NCBI GenBank assembly: GCA_900314715.1
Contig: OMWI01000033.1
Location: forward strand, 1 to 37,600
Reading direction: 5' to 3'
DNA length: 37,600 nucleotides
From: an uncultured Prevotellaceae bacterium
GTDB lineage: Bacteria > Bacteroidota > Bacteroidia > Bacteroidales > Bacteroidaceae
This document shows positions 1 through 7,747 of this stretch, piece after piece; position 1 is the stretch's first letter, and the number at the start of each line of letters is the position of its first letter. Position numbers and translations under genes: made by a program. The notes under the pieces are model-generated. The model had not been told where the DNA came from, searched no databases, and worked only from the letters and a program-made list of their open reading frames with translations.

Positions 1-283
1 TCGCCTGCAAGACCTCTCCAGTTATGGACGTATTCTTTCCATCTTATACCCGCCGCATTTACACCGGCCGTTCCGTATAGCTATCGGACTTTAGTGCTTT
101 TTGCCACCTCATCCACGGCCAAATGCATTATATGTGGTTCCTGTCCGTCAGGCCAGATGTTTGCCTCGGGCTTCCTTCAGATTCCGTCTCGCGGCGGACA
201 CCCTTGCCTCCGGCTGGACGTTTCCCGCTATAAGGGCGCGTTAGGGACTTACACCCCTTAGAATACGTTCGTGCTGGACGAAC
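1..283 (-). ncRNA. group II intron RNA, 5' part (truncated by window edge)
   Basis: Read on the minus strand, this GC-richer stretch carries the block pattern I associate with domain I of bacterial group II introns: GGGGTGTAAGTCCCTAA, then AAGGGTGTCCGCCGCGAGAC, GGAATCTGAAGGAAGCC, CAGGAACCACATATAA and a distal AACTGGAGAGGTCTTGCAGG. No protein frame is open across it, as expected for the RNA part ahead of the intron-encoded reverse transcriptase, which would lie beyond the left edge. The 5' boundary is inferred to lie just after the terminator T-run, where a 6-bp hairpin (267-283) begins. Insertion straight behind a terminator is typical of class C group II introns. Identification is from recalled family sequence, not from a search. 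Confidence 0.65.
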
Positions 284-320
284 AAAAAGCGAGGCAACGT
301 TTTGATTGCCTCGCTTTTTT
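284..320. terminator. bidirectional terminator
   Basis: A perfect inverted repeat (284-297 with 306-319/320) has an A-run on one side and a T-run on the other, with an 8-base loop. It ends the minus-strand pair at 343-2128 and directly abuts the group II intron. Confidence 0.85.
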
Positions 321-342
321 GTTGGGTTTGATAGTATTTAAA

Positions 343-1485
343 TTAGTGGAAAATCCTTTTCCAATATGAAGAAAAAATACCTTTATAATAATCTTTTATG
401 ACAGGGAGAGATGCTTCTGGAGATGCCAAGAAACACCAAAATTTTAATTTATTAAAATATGTAGCTGTCATAAGTTTATGGATAATCACTCCCCTTTTCA
501 CACTATCTATAACCATATATTTATAATGTTCTTGTCCAAAATTCCCATATTCCATAGCAAGAGCTGTTATTTTACGTCCCACAAATTTTTTACGTTTACT
601 ATATAGTGGAAATTTCTCTTTAGGCAACCCTAATTGTTCAACGGCTACATGACCAAAAACTTGCCAAACATCCAGCATCCCAAATTCTTTGAGTAACAAC
701 TTTAACTTACTTTCATCCAACTTATCCCCAACACGATACAAACACATTGTCCAATCACAAAACTGTCGTATTCCTGTTCCTCCATGAACAAAATGCCACC
801 ACAGATGAAATAAAACAAATATTGCATCAAACAATTCAGACGGAACTGTAACCATAGTGTTACCTATTTTTGTCTTTCTATTCCTACTTGAATGCAATTC
901 TTCCTCCGTCCATTTGTATAACAAATTAATTTGCCGTGTATCCACTAAATCAATTGCAGTACGATGTAGTTCAATTTCTACGCCTTGCCACATCATATTA
1001 TAATGTTTCTCATTATCCTGTGAATCATCCTTAAAATCACTATATGTTTTTAAGGATTCTACTGCTTTATCAATATTATCTTCTCCCAAATATAAATCCA
1101 CATCTCCACAATATCTAAATCCTGGCTTTAGATAATAATTTGCAACACCATGTCCTTTTAATAACACAGGATCAATTCCTACTTCTCTAAGTTTTTGAAT
1201 CACACTTTCAATAGTTGGTACAACTGAATTATTTTTCTTAATTATAGAAAATTGAAGTGTAATACATTTATTAATTATTTCATTTGGCAAATACTCTTCT
1301 TTTAAACCTTGATCCTCCAATTGTCGAATTGCGGAAGCAACAAAAGATATGACCCCTTGCTTAACAGCGATGTCCAAAACACCTTGCCAGTCGATATCCT
1401 TATAATTATAAAGACTCAAGTCTGCACTTTTATTCCAAAGGGCAGACTTGAGTAAATCTAACATCAATATTTCGTTCTTAGTCAT
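343..1485 (-). CDS. nucleotidyltransferase-fold family protein (NTP_transf_5-like)
   Basis: 380 residues from the ATG at 1485. An in-frame TTG three codons earlier is possible but less likely. The segment VLLKGHGVANYYLKPG followed by RYCGDVDLYLG (D128, D130) matches the uncharacterised nucleotidyltransferase family PF14907, where the D-x-D pair is the expected metal-binding site of a minimal nucleotidyltransferase fold. The rest is helical with no signal peptide. The start overlaps the end of the upstream membrane-protein gene by 8 bp, so the two are translated as a pair from the promoter at 2155-2185. Members of this family are often seen near polysaccharide or small-peptide loci; here a 52-residue peptide gene is divergent. 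Substrate unknown. Confidence 0.75.
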   Translation of the reverse strand: MTKNEILMLDLLKSALWNKSADLSLYNYKDIDWQGVLDIAVKQGVISFVASAIRQLEDQGLKEEYLPNEIINKCITLQFSIIKKNNSVVPTIESVIQKLREVGIDPVLLKGHGVANYYLKPGFRYCGDVDLYLGEDNIDKAVESLKTYSDFKDDSQDNEKHYNMMWQGVEIELHRTAIDLVDTRQINLLYKWTEEELHSSRNRKTKIGNTMVTVPSELFDAIFVLFHLWWHFVHGGTGIRQFCDWTMCLYRVGDKLDESKLKLLLKEFGMLDVWQVFGHVAVEQLGLPKEKFPLYSKRKKFVGRKITALAMEYGNFGQEHYKYMVIDSVKRGVIIHKLMTATYFNKLKFWCFLASPEASLPVIKDYYKGIFSSYWKRIFH

Positions 1486-2128
1486 AATCGTCAACGTCGA
1501 ACCTATCTCTTAATGTAATAATATAATAAACTCCCAATGCAATACATGCTAAATCTATGTATATATTAATACCCATCATTCCTGATAGACTCAATGCCAT
1601 CGTGATAATAATATAAGTCATCATAATTATGCCTGTTTTTGCTAGGCTATCTTTATATTTTTGTTTAAGCATAAATCCCAAAGCAAAATATGAAATCGTA
1701 CTTAACAAATAAAAAAATACGCCTATATCACCAAGTAATTCATTTTGTTTCAGAACCATTAATAAAGAGGTAACAAAATGGAATAACACAAAGAAAAAAA
1801 TAGCGCTAAGGAAATACCACTTTAATGGATATAGCAAAGAAGACATTCCTTTCATTAAACAGAACAACAAGAATCCCTCTCCACAAGCTCTTAAAATATG
1901 AGCGATTAATACAAATGAATTCCCATCAGACCCTATTGCTGAGGAAATACTAAAATTCGCCAGTAGAAAGAGTAACTGTCCTAATACTGCTGCTGTTGTT
2001 GCAACATTAAGTACATTTTTACCAACAAATGAATCTACTTGATAAACATATACATTCTCTGACTTATGTTTCCCATGTCTGAGACGATGAGAATGAACAT
2101 GATGATTTTGATTATCCATTGTTTCCAT
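1478..2128 (-). CDS. hypothetical multi-pass membrane protein with His-rich N-terminus
   Basis: 216 residues. The N-terminus contains a basic, histidine-rich stretch (NQNHHVHSHRLRHGKH) that could bind metal or sit on the cytoplasmic face. After it come about five or six hydrophobic segments, the first near residues 40-65, separated by short loops, and an acidic C-terminus ending DVDDYD. I do not recognise a family. It is the first gene of a two-gene unit with the overlapping nucleotidyltransferase-like gene. The ATG at 2128 is preceded by a good promoter; a second ATG three codons in is an alternative start. Confidence 0.7.
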   Translation of the reverse strand: METMDNQNHHVHSHRLRHGKHKSENVYVYQVDSFVGKNVLNVATTAAVLGQLLFLLANFSISSAIGSDGNSFVLIAHILRACGEGFLLFCLMKGMSSLLYPLKWYFLSAIFFFVLFHFVTSLLMVLKQNELLGDIGVFFYLLSTISYFALGFMLKQKYKDSLAKTGIIMMTYIIITMALSLSGMMGINIYIDLACIALGVYYIITLRDRFDVDDYD

Positions 2129-2154
2129 AACTTTAACTAATTTATAATTTTGTG

Positions 2155-2185
2155 CAAAATTACATTTTTTAGTACAAGAAGCAAA
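2155..2185 (-). promoter_or_regulatory. Bacteroidota-type promoter for the 2128-343 pair
   Basis: On the minus strand TTTG (2185-2182), 19 bases, then TAATTTTG (2162-2155), matching the -33/-7 consensus exactly. It lies 27 bp upstream of the start codon. Confidence 0.75.
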
Positions 2186-2201
2186 ATTTTTTCTTATTTT
2201 T

Positions 2202-2233
2202 TTTGTGAGGTTAGAAAAAAAGAATTATCTTTG
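2202..2233 (+). promoter_or_regulatory. Bacteroidota-type promoter for the small peptide gene
   Basis: TTTG at 2202-2205, 20 bases, TATCTTTG at 2226-2233. It leaves a 5' leader of about 90 nt before the ATG at 2331. It is divergent from the promoter at 2155-2185. Confidence 0.75.
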
Positions 2234-2330
2234 CAGCAGAATTTGTGAAAGACATTTGTGTCTAAGCCCAAAAATAATAGATTTTTTTAAATAAATATTA
2301 TAGTATTTTTTTCTTTTAATTTTATATAAA

Positions 2331-2489
2331 ATGAAGAAAGCTTACGTATGTCCAAAGACAAGACCTTTAACACTCGGCTTTGAGAGTTTCATGGCAGCAC
2401 AAAGTGGTGGCGGTACCACTGCAGGTATTGAAACTCCTACCATGGGTAACGACGTTAAAGGCACAGCTGCTTCAGGCAGAATGTGGTAA
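2331..2489 (+). CDS. small 52-residue peptide, possible secreted or modified peptide precursor
   Basis: The frame starts at an ATG at 2331 and encodes MKKAYVCPKTRPLTL, then a middle FESFMAAQSGGG, then a Gly/Thr-rich tail ending ASGRMW. It has a matching promoter (2202-2233) and a strong terminator (2543-2576), so it is a complete transcription unit. Small Bacteroidota proteins with a MKKxYxxP start and a short MAxxSGG-like middle are common and mostly unstudied. A GG-type cleavage site would leave a core of about 24 residues. There is no hydrophobic signal peptide. The divergent nucleotidyltransferase and membrane-protein genes could be partners, but this is inference from position only. Confidence 0.75.
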   Translation: MKKAYVCPKTRPLTLGFESFMAAQSGGGTTAGIETPTMGNDVKGTAASGRMW

Positions 2490-2542
2490 GAAATTACCTC
2501 AACAGACTTGTTTTAAAATTCTAATTTTAAATGCACTTAAGT

Positions 2543-2576
2543 CCCGATGGAAGTTAAAGCTTTCATCGGGATTTTT
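2543..2576 (+). terminator. rho-independent terminator of the small peptide gene
   Basis: An 11-bp stem (2543-2553 with 2560-2570, one G-U pair) with a 6-base loop is followed by ATTTTT. It separates the peptide gene from the topoisomerase gene. Confidence 0.85.
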
Positions 2577-2614
2577 GCTTTTATTGCTTTTCTTTGAAAT
2601 AATAACGTTGTAAA

Positions 2615-2646
2615 TTTGTGAATATCAATTTTTTATACTATATTTG
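2615..2646 (+). promoter_or_regulatory. promoter of the topoisomerase IV operon
   Basis: TTTG at 2615-2618, 20 bases, TATATTTG at 2639-2646, 41 bp upstream of the ATG at 2688. Confidence 0.75.
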
Positions 2647-2687
2647 CAAGTGCAGATTATTATCTGAATTATATATAAGGAAAGAAT

Positions 2688-5432
2688 ATGGACAACGATA
2701 TCATCAACGAAAACAACCAAGAACAGCCAAACGAGATTCAAGAAGCCTCATCAAATGGTGAAAACACAGAGAATTCTCACTCTGATTATAAGCCAGTCAA
2801 TAGATTTGATGCCTCTGCCGTTCACCATCTTAGTGGTATGTATCAAAATTGGTTTCTGGATTATGCCAGTTACGTAATTCTTGAACGAGCCGTTCCACAT
2901 ATTGAAGACGGCCTAAAACCTGTTCAGCGCCGAATTCTCCATTCGATGAAGCGTATGGATGATGGAAGATATAATAAGGTGGCCAACATCGTAGGACACA
3001 CCATGCAATTTCACCCACATGGTGATGCTTCCATTGGTGATGCATTGGTGCAAATGGGACAAAAAGACCTATTAATCGATACACAGGGTAATTGGGGAAA
3101 CATTTTAACTGGCGACCGCGCCGCTGCTCCACGATACATTGAAGCTCGTTTGAGTAAATTTGCGTTAGATGTAGTTTTCAATCCTAAAACTACTGATTGG
3201 CAATTATCATACGACGGAAGAAATAAAGAGCCTATCACCCTACCTGCTAAATTCCCATTATTGTTAGCACAAGGTGCTGAAGGCATTGCCGTTGGACTCA
3301 GTTCTAAAATCTTACCTCATAATCTCAATGAGATTTGTGATGCTGCTATTTGTTATTTAAAAGGTGAACCTTTCCAACTATATCCTGATTTCCCCACTGG
3401 AGGAAGCATAGATGTGTCTAAATATAATGATGGACAACGTGGAGGAGTTCTTAAGATTAGGGCTAAAATTGAGAAATTAGATAATAAGACCCTTGTAATC
3501 AAGGAAATTCCTTTCTCCAAGACAACTGTCACTCTCATTGATTCCATCCTCAAAGCCATTGAAAAGGGAAAGATCAAGGCAAAGAAAGTTGACGATAACA
3601 CCGCAGCAGAAGTTGAAATACAAGTTCACCTTGCCCCTGGCGTTTCCAGCGACAAGACTATAGATGCACTTTATGCTTTCTCTGATTGTGAAATCAACAT
3701 CTCGCCAAATTGTTGTGTAATAGAAGACAACAAGCCATGTTTCTTGACCATCAGCGACGTTTTGCGTCATAATGTCGATTACACGATGGGATTGTTGCGC
3801 AAAGAGTTGATGATACGGAAAAACGAGTTAGAAGAACAACTATTCTTCTCATCTCTTGAAAAAATATTCATTGAAGAACGCATCTATAAGGACAAGAAGT
3901 TCGAAAATGCAGAAAACATGGATACAGCTATCGAACACGTCGATAATAGATTGGAGCCTTACAAGAAAAATTTCATTCGAGAAATCACCCGAGATGACAT
4001 TCTTCGATTGATGGAAATTAAGATGCAACGTATCTTAAAGTTCAATAAAGACAAGGCTGATGACTTAATCGCTCGTATAAAAGATGAAATCAAGGGCATC
4101 AACCACGACCTTGCCCATATGGTAGAAGTAACTATTAATTGGTTTACTTTTATCAAGAACAAATACGGAGCCAACTTCCCAAGACGTACTGAGATTCGCA
4201 ATTTCGACACCATTGAGGCTACCAAGGTTGTTGAAGCTAACGAGAAACTATATATCAATCGTGCCGAAGGCTTTATCGGTACAGGACTGAAAAAGGACGA
4301 ATTCGTTTGTAATTGTTCTGATATCGATGACATTATTATATTTTATAAGGACGGTAAGTATAAGGTCATTCGCGTAGCAGACAAGATTTTCGTTGGGAAA
4401 AACATCCTGCATGTCCAAGTATTTAAGAAAAATGACACACGTACTATATATAATGTAGCATATCGCGATGGCAGACAAGGCTACACTTATATGAAGCGAT
4501 TCAACGTTACAGCTATCACCCGTGATAAGGAATACGATTTAACGCAAGGAAAACCTGGCTCTAAAATCCTATACTTCACTTCCAATCCCAATGGAGAAGC
4601 AGAAACCATCAAGGTAACCCTTGATTCCAGTCCTACACTCAAGACCATCTTCCTCAATCGCGACTTTTCACAAATTTCTATCAGAGGAAAATCGAGCAGA
4701 GGTTATCTACTCTCTAAGAAACCCGTTCATAGAATCAGCCTTAAAGACCGCGGTCATTCTACTCTCGGTGGACTTAAAGTTTGGTATGACCCAGACGTTA
4801 ATCGACTGAATTACGATGAACATGGCACATTCCTTGGTGAATTCAATGATGATGAAAAGATACTGATAGTGTTGGACAACAACGACTTCTACCTTACTTC
4901 TTTCGATGTGAACAATCATTTTGAGAATAACATCAAGATTATCGAGAAATGGAATCCGAACAAGATTTGGACGGCCGTTCTTTTTGATGCTGACAATCAG
5001 GGGTATCCATATATCAAACGGTTTACGATGGAGGCACTTAAGAAAAAACAGAATTTTGTCGGTGAGAATCCAAATTCAAAACTGGTCATTCTCACAGACC
5101 AAGTTTATCCACGTATAAAAGTCAACTTTGGAGGATTGGATGCATATCGCGAACCGATGGAGATTGACGTTGAAGAATTCATCATGGTAAAGGGATTCAA
5201 GGCAAAAGGTAAGCGAATCACAACTTGTCACATCGATTCTATTGAAGAATTAGAACCCACAAAATTCCCTGAACCTATTGAAGATGAGGATAATTCTGAA
5301 GAAGATACTGGTATTGAAGAGGAAGTATCTGAGGACAAAGACAGTCCTAATACAACATCTTCACAAGATCAGGCGACAAAACAAGGAAATCCTTCTGAAC
5401 AACTAAGTCTTTTCCCTGATGAAGATAGTTAA
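2688..5432 (+). CDS. parC: DNA topoisomerase IV subunit A (type IIA topoisomerase, GyrA/ParC family)
   Basis: 914 residues. This is the DNA-cleaving and rejoining subunit of a type IIA topoisomerase, which decatenates chromosomes with an ATPase ParE partner not found in this window. The N-terminal breakage-reunion domain is clear: DYASYVILERAVPHIEDGLK, then RRILHSMKRM, HPHGDASIGDAL and the catalytic tyrosine in APRYIEARL (Y150). A long helical stretch (about 365-500) is the coiled-coil neck. The C-terminal half has beta-propeller-like repeats but no GyrA box (QRRGGKG-like), which favours ParC over GyrA. The first 40 and last 60 residues are acidic, low-complexity extensions. The end overlaps the next gene by 14 bp. 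Confidence 0.93.
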   Translation: MDNDIINENNQEQPNEIQEASSNGENTENSHSDYKPVNRFDASAVHHLSGMYQNWFLDYASYVILERAVPHIEDGLKPVQRRILHSMKRMDDGRYNKVANIVGHTMQFHPHGDASIGDALVQMGQKDLLIDTQGNWGNILTGDRAAAPRYIEARLSKFALDVVFNPKTTDWQLSYDGRNKEPITLPAKFPLLLAQGAEGIAVGLSSKILPHNLNEICDAAICYLKGEPFQLYPDFPTGGSIDVSKYNDGQRGGVLKIRAKIEKLDNKTLVIKEIPFSKTTVTLIDSILKAIEKGKIKAKKVDDNTAAEVEIQVHLAPGVSSDKTIDALYAFSDCEINISPNCCVIEDNKPCFLTISDVLRHNVDYTMGLLRKELMIRKNELEEQLFFSSLEKIFIEERIYKDKKFENAENMDTAIEHVDNRLEPYKKNFIREITRDDILRLMEIKMQRILKFNKDKADDLIARIKDEIKGINHDLAHMVEVTINWFTFIKNKYGANFPRRTEIRNFDTIEATKVVEANEKLYINRAEGFIGTGLKKDEFVCNCSDIDDIIIFYKDGKYKVIRVADKIFVGKNILHVQVFKKNDTRTIYNVAYRDGRQGYTYMKRFNVTAITRDKEYDLTQGKPGSKILYFTSNPNGEAETIKVTLDSSPTLKTIFLNRDFSQISIRGKSSRGYLLSKKPVHRISLKDRGHSTLGGLKVWYDPDVNRLNYDEHGTFLGEFNDDEKILIVLDNNDFYLTSFDVNNHFENNIKIIEKWNPNKIWTAVLFDADNQGYPYIKRFTMEALKKKQNFVGENPNSKLVILTDQVYPRIKVNFGGLDAYREPMEIDVEEFIMVKGFKAKGKRITTCHIDSIEELEPTKFPEPIEDEDNSEEDTGIEEEVSEDKDSPNTTSSQDQATKQGNPSEQLSLFPDEDS

Positions 5433-6273
5433 GTCATTCGTTCTCAACATTATATCAATTGCCATTCTCTCACAATTATCACTATCTTCGTTGGCACAAA
5501 CAGATAGTGTAAGTCATGTCCATGATATTGCCTTGGGAAAGAATGGCTATTCTTATAACCACAAGGATAAGGCTCTGACGTTCTCGATAGGTTCTGCTAA
5601 TGTGCTTGACACCTATCTCACCGCCGAGCAGTATAAGGGAACAGAATTGAGAATCATTTCTGAGTATCGAAAACCTATCCCTAACAAAAAACTATCTCAC
5701 ATGATTTCTCATCATGGTTGTTTTACTACTTTAGACAACCGTGTAGGAACTGGCAATGAAATAGGAGGAATGTACAAATTCCAATACGTTCTCTATTATC
5801 GCTTTTCTCTTTCACAACACCTATCTTTTCAAGTAGGTGGAGGAATCAATGCACAATTGGGTGCACTATATAATACGAGAAACTCCAACAATCCCGTTCA
5901 AATGGATATTTCTCTACACTTATCTCCATCTGCCAACATTTCATATAGGAATTTCATCGGCAACAGGGAATACATGGTACGATATGAACTATCTTCCCCA
6001 CTCTGTGGTCTCATGTTTTCACCCAATTACGGGCAATCATATTACGAAATTTTTTCCAAGGGCAATTACGACCACAATATCGTTCCAACAACTATCTTTT
6101 CCACTCCTTCATTGTGTCATTCCCTTACGTTTGACTGGCAAATTGCTAAAAGTAAACCCAATTCTAAGATTCGCATAGGTTATCTTGGGGATATCCAACA
6201 AAGCGAAGTAAACAAAATAAAACGTCATCATTATGCGCACATGTTCCTCATCGGATGGGTTAAAAACATATAA
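5419..6273 (+). CDS. DUF3316-like secreted or outer-membrane protein
   Basis: 284 residues with an N-terminal signal peptide (hydrophobic residues 5-24, likely cut after SSLAQ). The segment SANVLDTYLTAEQYKGTE is the kind of conserved block I associate with DUF3316, a Bacteroidota family of unknown function. The remainder alternates short hydrophobic and polar stretches rich in Tyr, Ser and Asn, as in small outer-membrane beta barrels, and ends in an aromatic strand (FLIGWVKNI). It starts 14 bp inside the topoisomerase gene, so its translation is coupled to it. Function unknown. Confidence 0.75.
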   Translation: MKIVKSFVLNIISIAILSQLSLSSLAQTDSVSHVHDIALGKNGYSYNHKDKALTFSIGSANVLDTYLTAEQYKGTELRIISEYRKPIPNKKLSHMISHHGCFTTLDNRVGTGNEIGGMYKFQYVLYYRFSLSQHLSFQVGGGINAQLGALYNTRNSNNPVQMDISLHLSPSANISYRNFIGNREYMVRYELSSPLCGLMFSPNYGQSYYEIFSKGNYDHNIVPTTIFSTPSLCHSLTFDWQIAKSKPNSKIRIGYLGDIQQSEVNKIKRHHYAHMFLIGWVKNI

Positions 6274-7300
6274 TTCCGTCAAACATCTTTTGTTCATGAC
6301 TATCTCATTATCAATTCTCTCGTTGATAATAGTTTCCTGCGTGAAAGATACAGACATCCCCAATACTCCTCAAGGTAATTTTGAGGCTCTTTGGAAGATT
6401 ATTGATGAGCATTATTGTTTTTTCAACTACAAACACAAACAATACGGACTTGACTGGAATGAGGTTTACAATCGCTATTCCAAGCAAATGAACGATGGAA
6501 TGAGTAAATATCAGCAATTTGAAGTGTTGACCAACATGCTGAGCGAATTAAGGGACGGACACGTAAATCTCTATACAAGTTTTGATTTGGGTAGATATTG
6601 GTCTTGGCACGAAAACTATCCCTCTAATTTCAACGACACCTTATATAATATATATATAGGTACAGATTATCGAATAGCATCGGGATTGAAATATAAGATT
6701 CTCGACGACCAAATCGGATATATACGTTGTGCAACCTTTGCCAACGAACTCGGTGAAGGTAATCTCGACGAAATCTTTCTGTATTTGGCTCCATGCAAAG
6801 GTTTAATCATCGACATTCGAAATAATACAGGTGGATTGCTCACCAGCGCAGAAGAATTAGCGGCACGATTTACTAATGAAAAAATCCTCGTTGGATACAT
6901 GCAACACAAAACGGGAAAGGGACATAATGATTTTTCCAATATGCATGAACAATGGCTCGAACCATCAAGAGGTATTCGTTGGCAAAAGAAAGTTGTTGTT
7001 CTGACCAACAGACAAGTCTTCAGTGCTGCTAATGAATTTATCAACTATATGAAATGTTGTCCTCAAGTAAGTATCGTGGGCGACCATACAGGTGGTGGAT
7101 CTGGATTACCCTTTTCAAGTGAACTGCCCAATGGATGGAGTGTCAGATTCTCCGCTTGTCCGATGTACGACAAAGACAAAAAAGACACTGAATTTGGTAT
7201 TGCCCCCGATTATTACGTGTCCCTTGCCAATGATGATTTTACCAAAGGAAAAGACTCCATCATTGAATATGCACGTACATTGCTTAACAAGCATAAATGA
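6233..7300 (+). CDS. S41 family peptidase, probable lipoprotein
   Basis: Up to 355 residues. The core matches C-terminal processing (tail-specific) peptidases: an N-terminal helical cap (IDEHYCFFNYK, LRDGHVNLY), then the protease fold with IDIRNNTGGLL, the probable nucleophile serine in NRQVFSAANEF, and GDHTGGGSGLP. No PDZ domain is evident between cap and core. A hydrophobic stretch ending LIIVSC looks like a lipobox, so the protein is probably anchored in a membrane facing the periplasm. The start is uncertain: the ATG at 6233 overlaps the previous gene by 41 bp, while the ATG at 6296 puts the hydrophobic stretch at the very N-terminus. Third gene of the run begun by parC. Confidence 0.85.
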   Translation: MRTCSSSDGLKTYNSVKHLLFMTISLSILSLIIVSCVKDTDIPNTPQGNFEALWKIIDEHYCFFNYKHKQYGLDWNEVYNRYSKQMNDGMSKYQQFEVLTNMLSELRDGHVNLYTSFDLGRYWSWHENYPSNFNDTLYNIYIGTDYRIASGLKYKILDDQIGYIRCATFANELGEGNLDEIFLYLAPCKGLIIDIRNNTGGLLTSAEELAARFTNEKILVGYMQHKTGKGHNDFSNMHEQWLEPSRGIRWQKKVVVLTNRQVFSAANEFINYMKCCPQVSIVGDHTGGGSGLPFSSELPNGWSVRFSACPMYDKDKKDTEFGIAPDYYVSLANDDFTKGKDSIIEYARTLLNKHK

Positions 7301-7385
7301 TGGTAAATTCATCCAAGTTCTGAAGAAAATCATCCCATTAATGAAAAAAATCATTGCAAAAGAATCAAATCTCTCTATTTTTTCT

Positions 7386-7393
7386 TAACTTTG
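7386..7393 (+). promoter_or_regulatory. -7 element of the tRNA-Leu promoter
   Basis: TAACTTTG sits 12 bp before the tRNA. No convincing TTTG is seen at the usual -33 distance. Confidence 0.45.
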
Positions 7394-7405
7394 CACCCGA
7401 ATAAT

Positions 7406-7487
7406 GCGCTTGTGGCGGAATTGGTAGACGCGCTAGACTTAGGATCTAGTGTCCCACGACGTGAAGGTTCGAGTCCTTTCAGGCGCA
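7406..7487 (+). tRNA. tRNA-Leu (anticodon UAG)
   Basis: The 82-nt cloverleaf has acceptor GCGCTTG pairing with CAGGCGC (one U-G), D-arm sequence ending GGTAGACGCG, anticodon stem CTAGA/TCTAG with loop CTTAGGA (anticodon TAG), a long variable arm as in class II tRNAs, and T-loop GGTTCGAGTCC. The CCA end is not encoded. It reads CUN leucine codons. Confidence 0.95.
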
Positions 7488-7488
7488 C

Positions 7489-7542
7489 AAAGAGGATAAG
7501 TAATTCATAGATTTCTCATTCTAATTACTTTCCTCTTTTTTT
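7489..7542 (+). terminator. terminator of tRNA-Leu
   Basis: An inverted repeat of 17 positions (7489-7505 with about 7523-7539, one mismatch) begins 2 bases after the tRNA and ends in a T-run. Confidence 0.8.
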
Positions 7543-7617
7543 ATATACTACTTGCACATCACTCAGACCCGTCATTTTGGGTCAGTCAATTTTCACTTTT
7601 CATAGGGAATATAATAT

Positions 7618-7736
7618 TGACGATGTAAACAATAGCTTTGTATGCTATAAACCATTGATTACTACGCTACAAACGAATGTTTTATAACAAACAAATCAAT
7701 GGTTTACATCATCTAAAGCAATGGTTTGCAGCATTC
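7618..7736. repeat. 22-bp repeat cluster A (2 inverted + 3 direct units)
   Basis: Two 22-bp units on the minus strand (7618-7639, 7640-7661), a 9-bp centre (7662-7670), and three 22-bp units on the plus strand (7671-7692, 7693-7714, 7715-7736). Each unit is a core like AAAGCAATGGTTTAC followed by a variable tail. It lies between the convergent tRNA-Leu and BspA-like gene. The total length of 119 bp and the layout are the same as at 36988-37106. Confidence 0.8.
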
Positions 7737-7747
7737 AAAATGTAATG

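Noticed and set aside
2380-2613. 77-residue plus-strand frame
   Set aside because: It overlaps the 52-residue peptide gene in another frame, runs through its terminator and has no promoter or start signal of its own.
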